A stretch of 64,000 bases of DNA from Calliopum simillimum (lineage: Eukaryota; Arthropoda; Insecta; Diptera; Lauxaniidae). Below the pieces are notes generated by a model. That model worked only from the letters and a program-made list of their open reading frames with translations, was not told the DNA's origin and did not search any database. A program made the translations under genes and the position numbers. The stretch lies in contig OX638369.1 of NCBI GenBank assembly GCA_951812925.1, positions 20,055,329-20,119,328 on the forward strand, read 5' to 3'. The stretch's first letter is position 1; every line of letters begins with the position of its first letter. Positions 23,707 to 35,800 of the stretch are shown one piece after another.

Positions 23707-24116
23707 ATTTAAGTGAATTTATTCTAGTTTAATTTGTAATACATTATGGACTACTCAGAAAAAAAACTAGACCAAAGATTAGACTATTAAGGCAATTGAC
23801 TCCATCGGTCCTACAAGGTAGCTGAAAGTTTCTTATAAAAACATTTTCTCTAAAACGTTAGGGCCATGAGCGTTAATGATCCAAGAAAACAAATCTGAAA
23901 ATGAGTTTTAACCCCATAACTCCTCAGGGGAACATTTTAGACCGCCTCAGATGAAATTTTTTGTTAGTCTAGGCCTTTTCTACGTGTATCACCTCTCAGA
24001 AGCTTCGTTACCTTAACGATTACACCCTTTTATCACAATTTTCCAAAATTATTCCTCATAAGTACTTTCGCCATCATAACTTGTATACGTACTGTACCCT
24101 ATACAAATATATCCAT

Positions 24117-24316
24117 NNNNNNNNNNNNNNNNNNNNNNNNNNNNNNNNNNNNNNNNNNNNNNNNNNNNNNNNNNNNNNNNNNNNNNNNNNNNNNNNNNNN
24201 NNNNNNNNNNNNNNNNNNNNNNNNNNNNNNNNNNNNNNNNNNNNNNNNNNNNNNNNNNNNNNNNNNNNNNNNNNNNNNNNNNNNNNNNNNNNNNNNNNNN
24301 NNNNNNNNNNNNNNNN
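24117..24316. other. assembly gap, 200 N
   Basis: Exactly 200 unknown bases. Sequence to its right is repeated about 1.7 kb further on, so the true gap content and length are doubtful. Confidence 1.
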
Positions 24317-24404
24317 TTTTGATTGTAGAAAAATATTTTGCTAGATTGAAGTTGATTTGCAAACCTAAGTGCACACTCACCGGTTGAATTGAAATGGAAT
24401 CAGT

Positions 24405-25803
24405 CAATAATTAAAAAAAAAAATTTCTTTAACCCTTACTTTCCTTAAAATTGATGTTTATATTTTACATAAAAATGCTAATTTTCTCAAAAACACCATC
24501 TTTTTTTTTCTCGAAAATTTGCACAGTAATAGTAAAGCACGTCCTCTTTATTTCAGTAATAGCGGTTTTCTTGCTTTTTTTGTTATAAGTGTAAAATTTG
24601 CAATTTTTAACGTTAATATTAAGTTCTTCTATACAAAATGAATAATAAAAATTACACAGTTCAATTTTCACTTTCCTAGACGGTTTTGCGATACTGATTC
24701 CGAAAATGGCACTTACATTCTTCTACCATTTTTGGTTTTCAAGATATCTTGAAAAACTTGAATAAAACCCATAAATTTGAAAAAAACCGAATTCTTTATT
24801 TTTGAGGCACAAAATTCATTTGTAGTAAGTTAGATGGAACTTAAATATACTCACGGTATAGAAAACTAAGCATTGTTTGTGTTTTTTGCGAATTGACCGT
24901 ACCTTGGCTTTTGTTTTTCTTAGAAAGTTATCGGGATTTTTATTAGTTTCTTTTTCGATTGCTTCATGTAATTTCGCGACACATCATAGTCTGTGAAATG
25001 ACCACACGGCTGCTATCCAGACTGCTTGTGAGTTTCTAACTCAAGTGCTAAAACTGACACCAGCTATTCAATTAAAAATTTTGCTGTTGATGAACTTTAT
25101 TCCTTTAGAATAAACAAAATTGAACAGTGGAAAAATGCAAAGAAATGCAAAAGTATTCAAAAATGCCATGTTTGGAAGAGTGAGGGAACCAGAGGGTTAA
25201 CTTCTTGTTACATAGCCAGAACAGCACAACACAATTACACAAAAGTAATCGAAAAAAAAACTAATAAAAATTCCGAGATCTTTCGAAGAAAACCAAAAGC
25301 CAAGGTACGGTCAAATCGCAAAAAACACAAACAATGCTTGGTTTTCTATACCGTGAGTATTTTTAAGTTCCATCTAACTTACTATAAATGAATTTTGTGT
25401 CTCAAAAATAAAGAATTCGGTTTTCTTCAAATTTATGGGTTTTATTCAAGTTTTTCAAGATATCTTGAAAACCAAAAATGGTAGAAGAATGTAAGTGCCA
25501 TTTTCGGAATCAGTATCGCAAAACCGTCTAGGAAAGTGAAAATTGAACTGTGTAATTTTTATTATTCATTTTGTATAGAAGAACTCAATATTAACGTTAA
25601 AAATTGCAAATTTTACACTTATAACAAAAAAAGCAAGAAAACCGCTATTACTGAAATAAAGAGGACGTGCTTTACTATTACTGTGCAAATTTTCGAGAAA
25701 AAAAAAGATGGTGTTTTTGAGAAAATTAGCATTTTTATGTAAAATATAAACATCAATTTTAAGGAAAGTAAGGGTTAAAGAAATTTTTTTTTTAATTATT
25801 ACT
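24405..25803. repeat. palindrome, 1.4 kb (family C)
   Basis: Arms of about 560 bp are near-identical: the same 68-codon open frame appears at 24465-24671 (minus) and 25536-25742 (plus). The spacer is about 24960-25250. A partial single-arm copy is at 27985-28325. Confidence 0.9.
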
Positions 25804-25997
25804 TAAAAGAATTTCATTGTGCACCAAATAAATTTTGATTCATGTAAATCAGTTGATAAATAAAGAAATGCGGTTGAAAAAACCGATTAAACTCCATGAA
25901 TTTTTCAAAATTAAATTTTCGGCAAAATTCCTACAAAACGCCATAAAATCCCCAATTTTGGTCCAAACCAAAAAAAAAAAAAAATACATGTTCCCTT

Positions 25998-26088
25998 ATT
26001 TTGATTGTAGAAAAATATTTTGCTAGATTGAAGTTGATTTGCAAACCTAAGTGCACACTCACCGGTTGAATTGAAATGGAATCAGTCA
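25998..26088 (+). repeat. 90-bp direct repeat flanking the palindrome
   Basis: Essentially identical to 24317-24404, the first bases after the gap. The two copies flank palindrome C in the same orientation and diverge just after 'ggaatcagtca'. Confidence 0.9.
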
Positions 26089-26219
26089 CAAATGAAAAAA
26101 AAAAAAAAACAACCAATATATTCTGAAAATATGGCTTAAAATAATTTATATGTGTCTTCCGGATTTTCTGGATCAGGTCGAAATTTTTTTTGATCGGTCC
26201 TTGAAGTTTTTTTTGAGTC

Positions 26220-26515
26220 GACCCACTAAATTTTACGATCCTTACATTTGAGGTATATCATGTCTTTTGAAGACTTATGGAGGATATTAAGGGGAATATT
26301 TTTGTAGAAAACTTTTTACTAATAGTTGCCAAACACTTAAATGTCAAAAATTGACTGCGACTACCAAAAAATCTTAAATATCAATAAAGACCTCACACAT
26401 TTAATGTTAATAACATTTTTTTAAGGTATAATTCTTAAATTTTAAGCATTTCTTGACTTCGTTGACCCCTAGTGAAATTTTTCGTAGAATATTTTGTGTA
26501 ATATTTTAACCCATA
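26220..26515 (+). repeat. family D related fragment
   Basis: Shares 'actaaattttacgatcctta', 'gaggtatatcatgt', 'aatatttttgtagaaaa' and 'taagcatttcttgac' with the D elements at 48 and 60-61 kb and with 6.0 kb. Confidence 0.5.
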
Positions 26516-26599
26516 CATATATTTGGCAAATGCTTTGTTTGATGGAAAATGTCAAAAAATAAATGTGCTTTTGCCGAAATGGTTCCACTTGGGATCTGA

Positions 26600-26880
26600 C
26601 GGTGAAAAATGTTCTCTATAAACTACTATATAAAACACAACTTCTGTCTTTTTGTGTCTCCACAATTCGAGAACCATTCGTCTAATGCGGATGATTTTTT
26701 CTTTCCTTTATATATATTTTGCATGGCAAGGTTTAAGGATACATTTTATTTTGAAATACCCTCCACTTTATCCGGGTTCATGGAAAGTCCCTTTATTCAA
26801 AAATCCTTTATCCGATTTGCATTGTTTGACAGATATGGATGAGATTAGGTACATAAATATTTTAAGGGTAACATGAACGG
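26600..26880 (+). repeat. family K repeat, second copy
   Basis: Counterpart of 8640-8960 in opposite orientation. ORFs here have no domain. Confidence 0.4.
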
Positions 26881-27074
26881 GCAACTAGTTGTTTCATAAA
26901 ACTAACAACTTTTATTTAAAACTGAGTTCAATCATTTATTAGTTTTAGCTGGAAAATTATCCGGGAATATTGAAAATAGGAAATTTTTATGAATTTTGCT
27001 GTGTTCTTTCCTAATTTCAACTTTGCCATATTGGAAAAATGCCAATATTTCGCTAATGGTAAAAACTTAAAAAA

Positions 27075-27640
27075 AAAGTTGCTTATAGTAAAATTGTTGC
27101 AACCATTCTTGCGTTTTTTTTTTTAGTTTTTTTGCCTATAACTTTTAAAAACTTAAAAAAAAAACAAAATTTCCTTTAAAAAACTTAATCAAAAAATTTC
27201 TTAGGCTAAAATTTGACCGAAATATGGCTACTCGAAGGTGGACATTTTGTTTATGCGGTCGCAAAAACAGTTTTTACTCAAAACCAAGGCGTCTTATGAA
27301 AAAAGTGTAGCAAGCAAAAAATACTTAGAATCGTCTAGGAAATACGTGTGAATTTTTTCATAATTTTTTAGAGATTTTAAAATGTTTTTTTATGATCAAT
27401 TTTTGAAAAATTATAAAATGTTCCCAAAAGTTTTGCAAAAAATCACAAGTATTTAATAGACTATTTGAAGCATTTTTGGCTTGATACACTTTTTTCGTAA
27501 GACATCTTGGTTTTGAGTAAAAATTGTTTTTCCAACCGCATAAACAAAATTTTCATATTCGAGTAGCCATATTTCGGTCAAATTTTAACCTAAGAAATTT
27601 TTCAATAAAGCATTTTAAAGGAATTTTTTTTCCCCAATGT
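27075..27640. repeat. family E palindrome, copy 2
   Basis: Inverted arms with 'atttgaccgaaatatggcta', 'ctcgaa' and 'cttatgaaaaaagtgt'; the centre is near 27400 and is rich in 'ttttgaaaaatt'. Confidence 0.75.
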
Positions 27641-27984
27641 CTATACCTATCCCTGAAATTTTTGGCTTTTTTTTTTTATTTCAACATTTTAAGCATTTTT
27701 TTTAACAGTTTTTTTTTAAATTTTTGAAATCAGCTATTTCGATGAGAAATTTAGTTTTCTACAAAAAGTTTTGTACAAAAAATTCGAAATTTTGCTTTGT
27801 TCGCTCGATATATTGAAAAAACTGGAAAGAGTGAATTGTCTCCCCTCCCTCTCTGCAATTTCCATCTTCTAATTTTATAGGACTACGCGGTTTTTTCTTC
27901 TGAAATAAACCATTTACCGATTTCTGTAATAAAAACCCATAAACGTATTAGTTCCATTTTATATGACATAATCAAAAGACCATT

Positions 27985-28325
27985 AAGTGCCATTTTCGAA
28001 ATCAGTATCGCAAAACTATCTAGGAAAGTGAAAATAGATCTGCGCAATGTTTTTATTTTCATATTGCAGAGAAGAATTCAGTTGCAACAAAGTCCAAAAA
28101 CCCTCATAACTGGAATACAGAGGACATGCTCCACTTTTACTGTGGAAATTTTCAACCAAAAAAAAAGAATTTATTTCTGAGAAAATTAACATTTTGTATA
28201 AAAATCAATACTAAGGAAAGTAAGGGTTAATGAAAAACATTTTTTGAAAAATATTACGATAGTTTGAAGTGGATTCGCAAAACTAAAAGCATAGGCATTG
28301 CATGAATTGAAATGGAAACAGTCTT
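27985..28325 (+). repeat. family C fragment
   Basis: Diverged copy of 25490-25800 followed directly by a copy of 26010-26088: 'cgaaatcagtatcgcaaaac', 'taggaaagtgaaaat', 'aaggaaagtaagggttaa', 'gaattgaaatgga'. It lacks the 200 bp in between. Confidence 0.7.
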
Positions 28326-28329
28326 TAAT

Positions 28330-29251
28330 AGTAACGCAGATTTCCCATTTCAGGTAAAACCTTTTCTAAATCATTTTTAACTTTTCCAAATCATTTTTAA
28401 CTTTTTTCGAAGCATATGCTTGAACAATTCAAATTCAACTTTTTGCTAAAATTAACCTTTTTTAACCAAGTTTAATTTGTCCTGTAAAAAGTTTAATTTG
28501 ACGTGTTAAAGTGTTCATTTGAATGAAGATAATGGTAATTTGTTTTACAAAATGATTTATTTAGAGTGGAAAATCTGATATACATAAAACTACCATTTTG
28601 TGGATTTTTTTTCTAAAATTTAATTCATCTCGAAATCAATGCTTTTTTCCACTGTACCGCAACATTTGCAACTGCGCATCAGGCGTGAACTGTTCATTTA
28701 TATCTCTATCCATTCACATATTTTCGAAAAAAAAAAAAATCGAACATTAAAATTGACTTGAACACTTAATCGAAAATCAATTTTGTGCAAAGATTAATTT
28801 GGGAAACATACGCGAAAATTAATTTGATCTATTAAGCTCTCTCGAAAAAATGTTGAACTTAGTCATATGCCAGTTGATAACGAACCTTTAATTACCAAGT
28901 TACGAGTAAATGTAGTTGTTGATGGACGGATGTCGCATCTGTTTGAGTCAGCGCACGTTTTCTAGGGGTAGGTACATATCCATACAAAATATTGATAACG
29001 ATAAATGGTGCTCGTAAATCTTGACATAACAATGATTTTAATTTGGTTGAAATAAGGTTTTATTTGGCTTAAGTTTATTAATAATTATTATTTGATTAGA
29101 ACACTTAGTTATGAAAGTCATATGTCAAACTAAGCATGTGTTGATTTGTACAGACTGCTTTGCATGGCATATGGGTTTTGATATTTGGTAGCACATTTTT
29201 ACCAAGAAATATTTAAAATTTCATAAAATATTTTTATGTTTTTATTTTCAG
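28330..29251 (+). other. sequence upstream of the first coding Syt exon
   Basis: No repeat family recognised. It ends in a polypyrimidine tract and AG at 29250-29251, so it should be intronic; the promoter must lie further upstream. Confidence 0.5.
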
Positions 29252-29812
29252 CACAACATGGACATTATCATACGCGAAGAAGACATATCTTTGGCTCAGG
29301 TTGGCCTTTATGCCTCAATTTCCTTTATGGTGGTTTCGGTTTTGGGTGCAGTTTTCTATGTAACATGCTCAAAAAAGCATCGCCTCAATTGGTTTGAGAA
29401 AAATCTTTTAGAATCGGCCAACGAAAAGGATGAAGTGGAGCAAAGTCGTGAAGCTTTAGTCGCCGGCGCCACTGGTTACAATATGGACAACGTTAGCGAG
29501 TGCTCACGCTCTATTTGTAAGGGTAATATAAGTCCCACTTCAATAAAATCAGATGATCCAACATTTTGGGTGCCACCAAAGACGATACAGCAACAGGTTT
29601 CAACATCAGCAGAAGAGTCACCACCACCGACACCGACATCACCCACCGGTAGCCTTAGATCAAATACTATGTCAATGAGTTCGGTTAGCTCAGTACCCTT
29701 GGCGCGTTCAGAGAAACATGTTGTCATTGGCATGGGTCCGAGTCGGCCAAAAGTTTCTTCGATGAATGCAAAATTGGATCATACCAAAATCGATATGTCG
29801 CTGTATAGAAGT
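29252..29812 (+). CDS. Syt12: Syt exon 1 of the coding part (start, TM, linker)
   Basis: The exon opens after a pyrimidine-rich acceptor (AG at 29250-29251); six untranslated bases precede the ATG at 29258. It codes for residues 1-185 and ends in phase 0 at 29812 before a GTGAGA donor. A competing GT two bases earlier (29811) would break the frame with exon 2, so 29813 was chosen. Confidence 0.85.
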
Positions 29813-32800
29813 GTGAGAAAAGCAATACTTTTTTATTTTTTTATAATGCAAAAGTTGAATATTTTATTTATTTAACGAATATCTCCTCATAAATTACAGA
29901 ATTCTCAACAAAAATCGAATTCACCACAGGGCAGCGATGATATACGCGGTAATATACATGTCGGCATACTCTATGATCCCATTGCTGGCATTCTATCAGT
30001 ACGTCTGATTGAGGTTTGTTGGAGCAGTGTTTTTGAAACATTACACTTACTAATTAACAAAATATTATTTTGAAAATGGTAGGCTCAACAACTGCAACCA
30101 CGTGATTTTAGCGGCACTGCTGATCCTTATGCTAAAGTACGTCTATTGCCTGAGAAGAAAAATTTCTGGCAAACACGCATACACAAGAAGACACTCAATC
30201 CAGGTAGGGAAACATTATAGTTATTGTATAACTTGATATATATTGAAACTATTTTCTTATAGTTTTCGATGAAGACTTCGTATTCGAAGAGAGTGCCTCC
30301 GTTATTGAAAAACGCACAATTGAAATTTTACTATATGACTTCGATGCCTATTCTCGTCATGTTTGCATAGGCGGTGCACAGATTCCATTGGCCAATATTG
30401 ATTTGTCAGAAAAAGTTAAACTATGGACACCCCTGGGATCTTGCGCTGAACAGGTTTGTGGGATTTAATGTTATTTTGAGTATCTTTTCTATAAAAAATC
30501 GTGAAAACCTTTCTTTGGTTTATGGAAGAAGTTTAATAGAACGAATTAACTGCGAATAGATTTTTCGAAGTTTTCACGAACTTTTACTTTAAAGCTCTAG
30601 AGTTTTTTATCATTCGGCTTGGAACAAGTTCTTTATTAACTCTGGACTTTAAGGACAAGATAATAAATTGAACACCACCAACATCGAAGTGTTTTTTAAA
30701 ATACTTACTGCTTAGTATCTTGTAGTTCTAAGGCGACGACGGCACATTGGTCTAGAATGCTATTTTATTGTAGATAGTCATATCTCTTTCCTGGTTATTT
30801 TTAAAAAAATAATATTAGCTTTTATGGTTTGGGGGCGCTGACTCTAAATCTGGGAACAATTTTTTAAAATCAAAATGGCGGATGCAAAATAGTGGACAAT
30901 TTTCTTAAAAATTGATTATATCACGACAAAATTGTGGCTGGGGGGTTTTGAGGTTGCTGATTTTGAATCCGAAATCAAATTTCGGTCTATAATAGAGGTG
31001 GGCGTGTCTTTCATCCGATCAAGCCCATTTTCACCAAGTGACTTAATGCTGTCAATACTAATTGAGATATTAAATATTATTGTTGTACCTTAAGTATTCA
31101 CAAAGCTATGGCGATTTCAAATTTTGACCTGTATGGGAGGTGAGCTTGTACTTGATCCGATCACTCTCATTTACACCAAATGACTTAACGCTATCAATAC
31201 TCGTACTATCTCAGATATTTGATATTAGTTTTGTACTTCAAACATTTACGAAGATATGAACATTTCAAATTTTTGGTTATATAGGAGGTGGGCGTGTCCT
31301 TGATCCGATCACGCTCATTTTCAACAATTAAATAGATGCTACCAATACAATTTTAGATATCGAATTTCATTGCTTTAGCTCAAACAGTTTGGTTGAAATT
31401 AGTTTCACGAAACTGGAGCGTTGCGAGAATACAGAAAAATCACTGAAGAAAAACTCATCGTAGTCCAAAAAGCGGTGTGAAAAGGGTAGATAAACCTCAT
31501 ATTATACACTTAAACGATCGAACCGTTGCACATACGTAAAACTTTTTAATTATAATCAACAGAGTGGAAAATTCGGAAATTTGGGAAATGAAATTAGAGA
31601 TTTTTTGTGATGATCCGGATATCGTTTTTGTATTAAAAATAAATTATCATCTCAGTACGAAAATCTTTAGAAAGAAATCAGGTTATTCGTACCATAAGTT
31701 TCAGGAGGTAAGACTATTTAGTTTTAAAGATACACTCATTTAAACTTTCACATATTATAAGAGATTTTTGGAAAAAATTACCATTTTCTGAATTCATCAA
31801 GTTTAAGAAGCGAAAACTTAAAAATGATATTATTTCTTGGTATTCTGGTGCTTGAAATTTGTTATCCAGATATTTTACTTTAAATTTGTGCAAAAAAATT
31901 ATTACTTTTCACACAAAAATTTTCGGAGCTAGCGCTCTCTTATAGACCACTGTGCGACGGGACTACGTATTTATATCTAGTTAGAGGCGAGCTCTGAGAT
32001 TTTTTTTCTAGAATGATTTCTTAAAATCCCAATATAGAGGAGAAGCTTTGTTGGCTGTAAGAAAAGTTGAGTAGAACTAGTTAAGAAATCTATTCCAGTC
32101 GATGGTCTCGTTCGGATATTGTAAAACTCCGACCGGAGTGCGGTTGCGCGACAAAAAACCTCAAGTTGTTAAGATGCTGTCTCACTCATAGTGAAAACAT
32201 TGCAGATTACGTAGAAAAACTGGAGAGGTTAGAGGACAAAGCTTTCGAAATAAATGTACCTTATATTTTAGCTGATGGCTATAACGACAGCTCCATTGAA
32301 TGGAGCATAACATCGAAAAATCTAAAATGAAGTCGGATATAAAATTAAGAGTAGGCTCCAAATATTTCTTAACACCCAAAGCTTAAAAAAAGTATATAAC
32401 TTTTGGAAGCTATTTATATATAAGGACTGCCCCGGAAAAATTTGTCCCTTTGTTTTTCATTAACAAAAAAATACGTAATGAATTTTATTTAAATTTTGTT
32501 TTTTTATTTATTAGTGAGTAGTATAACAAACATAAATAACCTTACATTATTAAGAAATATTTATTTTATATAAAAATATTTTACTTTTTTCTTAAGACCC
32601 TTCATTAAGTATTGTACAGTTGTTTCGTCGACAGTACCGTACGACCTTCGCCACTTATTTTTGAAATCTTTTAAATTTTTTGCAGTGCTTTTACTAGGGT
32701 GGAGCGCTGCTCTATGGAGATTTTTTATTTTTACATATTCTAAACGGCTCAGTGCGGAAAAGGTGCTACATCAATCACCTTTTAGAGGTGTATAAATATT

Positions 32801-35800
32801 TTTTAAAAATTTTAAGTTTTAGTACTGCCACAAGTCAATCAAACCTTAAACACATCCTGGGAATATAGGGAAAACTCAAAGTTGGAACACTGAAGATTTT
32901 TTGATGAGGTTTTGTTCGTCCACTTCTCCTGAGTTGGATAATATAAAAATTAAAATCCAGACTCTTCGTTCTTGCGAATAAACTGGGCTTAAGCCCCTTT
33001 TTTCGAGGCATGTTTAAATTACCTATTGTATAGTTACCTCGAAGTCTTGGAAATTGAAATGTTTTGATCAAGCCTGTTCGTTAATTTGTCCAGAGTTGGA
33101 AAATAAGAAAATTGATTCGGAACACTTCCTTATTGCGTATAAACCGAGCTTAAACGCCTTTTTTCTTGGTATTTTTAAATACTTAATATTAAATCAACCT
33201 CCAAATGTTGGCACTGAAATTTTTTGATGAGGTTTTGTTTGTTAGCTTCTTGTGAGTGTGATAAGGTGAAAAAGTGAACCAAAACAACTCCTTCTTACGA
33301 ATTAACCGGCTTTAAGCCCCTTTTATTGCCTGTAAAAGTTTGAATAAAACTCGCAATAACTAAGCTCACAGTTGTTTATTTTCGGGTTAGTATATAGACA
33401 AGTGTTCATGGAACATACATATATATATTTTGACTAAACATTCTAGAAAACCATTTCTTTGTTGATTGATAAATCAGCGCAACTATTATTTTCTGTCAGA
33501 ATAATTTTTATGATACTTGTTATAGTACACAATGTGGAGGAGCGCGGCTCTATGGAGATTTTTAATTTTTACATATTCCAAATGGGCCAGGGAATAAAAG
33601 GTCATACTCAAATCAAATTGTTAGTGAAGCTGCTGTTGCTGTATGTGGTTGAGAAAGAAGAGATGGTCTCATCAAAAAAAAGCTGGAGTCACGAAGGACA
33701 ATGCCTGTTTTTAATACTAAAAACGAGTTCAAATTTGTTTAAAAAATGTTAATATTATAATAAAAATCACAAATAAACTCAACGTAATATTTTTTTTTTT
33801 TCAAAATTTCAATGTCTTTGTGGCTGTACAAAACATTAAAATATCAAAAAGCACCATATAACATTTCTTCTTAAGAATATTATGGGGCATCTTTTCGCAT
33901 GTGAGCCATTTCGAAAATCGCAAAAAACAAATTTTGCTCCACCCTAGCTTTTACTCTTCTGACGATCTGATTTCATTAGAGCCCAATATCTCTCAATAGG
34001 TCGAAGCTGTGGGCAGTTAGGTGGATTCGCATTTTTGGGAACAAAATTTACATTATTGCTTTTGTACCATTTTATGGTGACTCTAGAGTAGTGAGAGGTT
34101 GCTTAATCAGACCAGAACATTACAGTTCCTCTGTGCTCACGAATAAATGGCAAAAAACGTTTTTCAGAGCATTCATCAATATAAATTTTTGAGTTAATTG
34201 TGCCCAGTGTTACAAAAAAAATGCTCCTCAGACCGCAGGTGCATATGGCCTGCCAAACCATATACTGCTTGGGAAATTTTGTAATTTTCTTCTCTTTAAA
34301 TTTGCTCTGTATCTGCTGTTTAAAATCTGCCTTAACGTATGTTTCATCGTCCATTATGCAGCAGTCAAATTAAGTCAGGTAGCCGACATATAACTTTCGA
34401 GCTCGCTTTTGAGCCTCTAACTGCTTTTCATCGGAACGAACTTTTTGAACTCTGTAGGTTCTTAGCTTAAGTTTTTTCTTTAGTCTGTTTATAGAAAATT
34501 TTGAGGTTCCTGCTCTGGCAGCCATATCTCATTCTGAAGTGTTGGGATTCTGATTAAAAAGGCGCTTCACTTTTTTCACCAATACTGGCTTTTCTACCTA
34601 AACTCTTTTTCCGCGTAATAAGTTGACCCTTCCTATAATTCGAAATAACCCTTTGGACAGTGATTTTGATGCACCTGTTTTTTTTTAGCTATGGCTGAAT
34701 ATTTTAATTCTCGTTCTTGCATGCAAGTGTACAAAATGAGTTTGCTCTTTTTTTCTTGATTGCTAGATATCTTTATCGTCTGAAATTTGTTTGCCAAGTG
34801 TTATATATTTTTTTAATCGTCATGTTATATAGAAAATCTAGCACCCATATTTCGACCTGCACGATCATCAGGTAAATCATAATCTTAAGGAATAAAAGGG
34901 TAAAATTTTTCTGGGGCAGTCTTTAGTCCTGTGATATAAGACTTTAGATTAAAAAAATTAGATCCATAACATTTTTAATTTTCATTTTGGTGTTTTAAAG
35001 CAAATGTAAAAAATCGACATTGAGATCACTGTCACGTAAGAAGTTATACAGGCTCAAAGGTCGCGGAAATCAGTTTTTTGCAAATATCTCGCAAAAGCTG
35101 TTTCATTTAGGAGGTATAGTTCATTGAAACTGGACTTTCTGATGTAGCAAAAACCTGAATTCTCTGAACGCATAGTCTCTCTTTTTAGAGTCTAATTTTA
35201 CTAGACTAATATCAGTTCAATAGACATTTTTCAATCTTATGAATTAAATGAGTATGAGTACAACCTCTTTTCGAATTATGTGAACAGCTTGAATTGGTCG
35301 AACTACATATTTGAGTTATGCGAGATATACATACATTTAATCCATAGAATAATGACTGACAATGCACTATGAAACCGTTTTCATATATATTTTACCTTTG
35401 CTTTTTTCTTTTGCAGGACCTTAAAGTCGACTTGGGTGATATAATGGTTTCATTGGCATATTTGCCGTCAGCTGAACGGCTTACAGTTGTCATAATCAAA
35501 GCACGCAATCTACGCGTTGTCGATGACTCACGCAACTCATCGGATCCGTATATAAAGGTGGCACTACTGTCGGGCGGAAAGAAAATAAAGAAACGAAAAA
35601 CTGGTGTCATTCGAAATAATGTCAATCCCGTCTACAATGAGGCATTGACATTTGATGTGGCAAAAGAGATTTTGAAAAATTCACTAATTGAGTTTACTAT
35701 CGTACATGATGGCTTATTAGGTGGGTACCTACTAAGACGATGAGAGTACTAACTCTTTTAGAACAATTTGCTAAAATTTCTCCATTTTTTTTTTGGTTAT

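Larger units (their letters stand above)
32585..34785 (-). pseudogene. DD37E transposase, interrupted
   Basis: Cut-and-paste transposase remnant. Reading the minus strand from about 34785: an N-terminal HTH with IAKKTG and KITVQRVI (a frameshift lies near 34680), then a second HTH (TSKFSINRLKKKLKLRTYRVQK), the first catalytic Asp in IMDDETYVK, the block MVWQAICTCG, the second Asp in MFWSD directly followed by a stop codon, and PPNCPQLRPIERYW with the Glu. There are 37 residues between second Asp and Glu, giving DD37E. The C-terminal part (FKNKWRRSYG..MKGLKKK) resumes at 32694-32585 beyond the hAT insertion. Frameshift, stops and insertion show it is dead. The spacing matches the ITmD37E group known from insects. 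Confidence 0.85.
32423..34923 (-). mobile_element. DD37E Tc1/mariner element, split by a hAT insertion
   Basis: TIRs of about 28 bp face each other at 32423 (starting aggactgcccc) and 34923, with TA on both outer sides (32421-32422, 34924-34925). Removing the inserted 1252 bp plus one 8-bp duplication leaves 1241 bp, a normal Tc1/mariner length. It lies antisense in intron 4 of the synaptotagmin gene. Confidence 0.85.
30454..35416 (+). other. Syt intron 4, 5 kb, filled with repeats
   Basis: This intron is about 60 times longer than its neighbours. It holds a degenerate tandem repeat (30950-31340) and a nested DD37E/hAT pair (32423-34923). Outside these I see no coding signal. Confidence 0.8.

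Noticed and set aside
24465..25742. Identical 68-codon ORFs on opposite strands as a duplicated gene
   Set aside because: They are the two arms of palindrome C; codon content is AT-driven and the diverged copy at 28 kb does not keep the frame.
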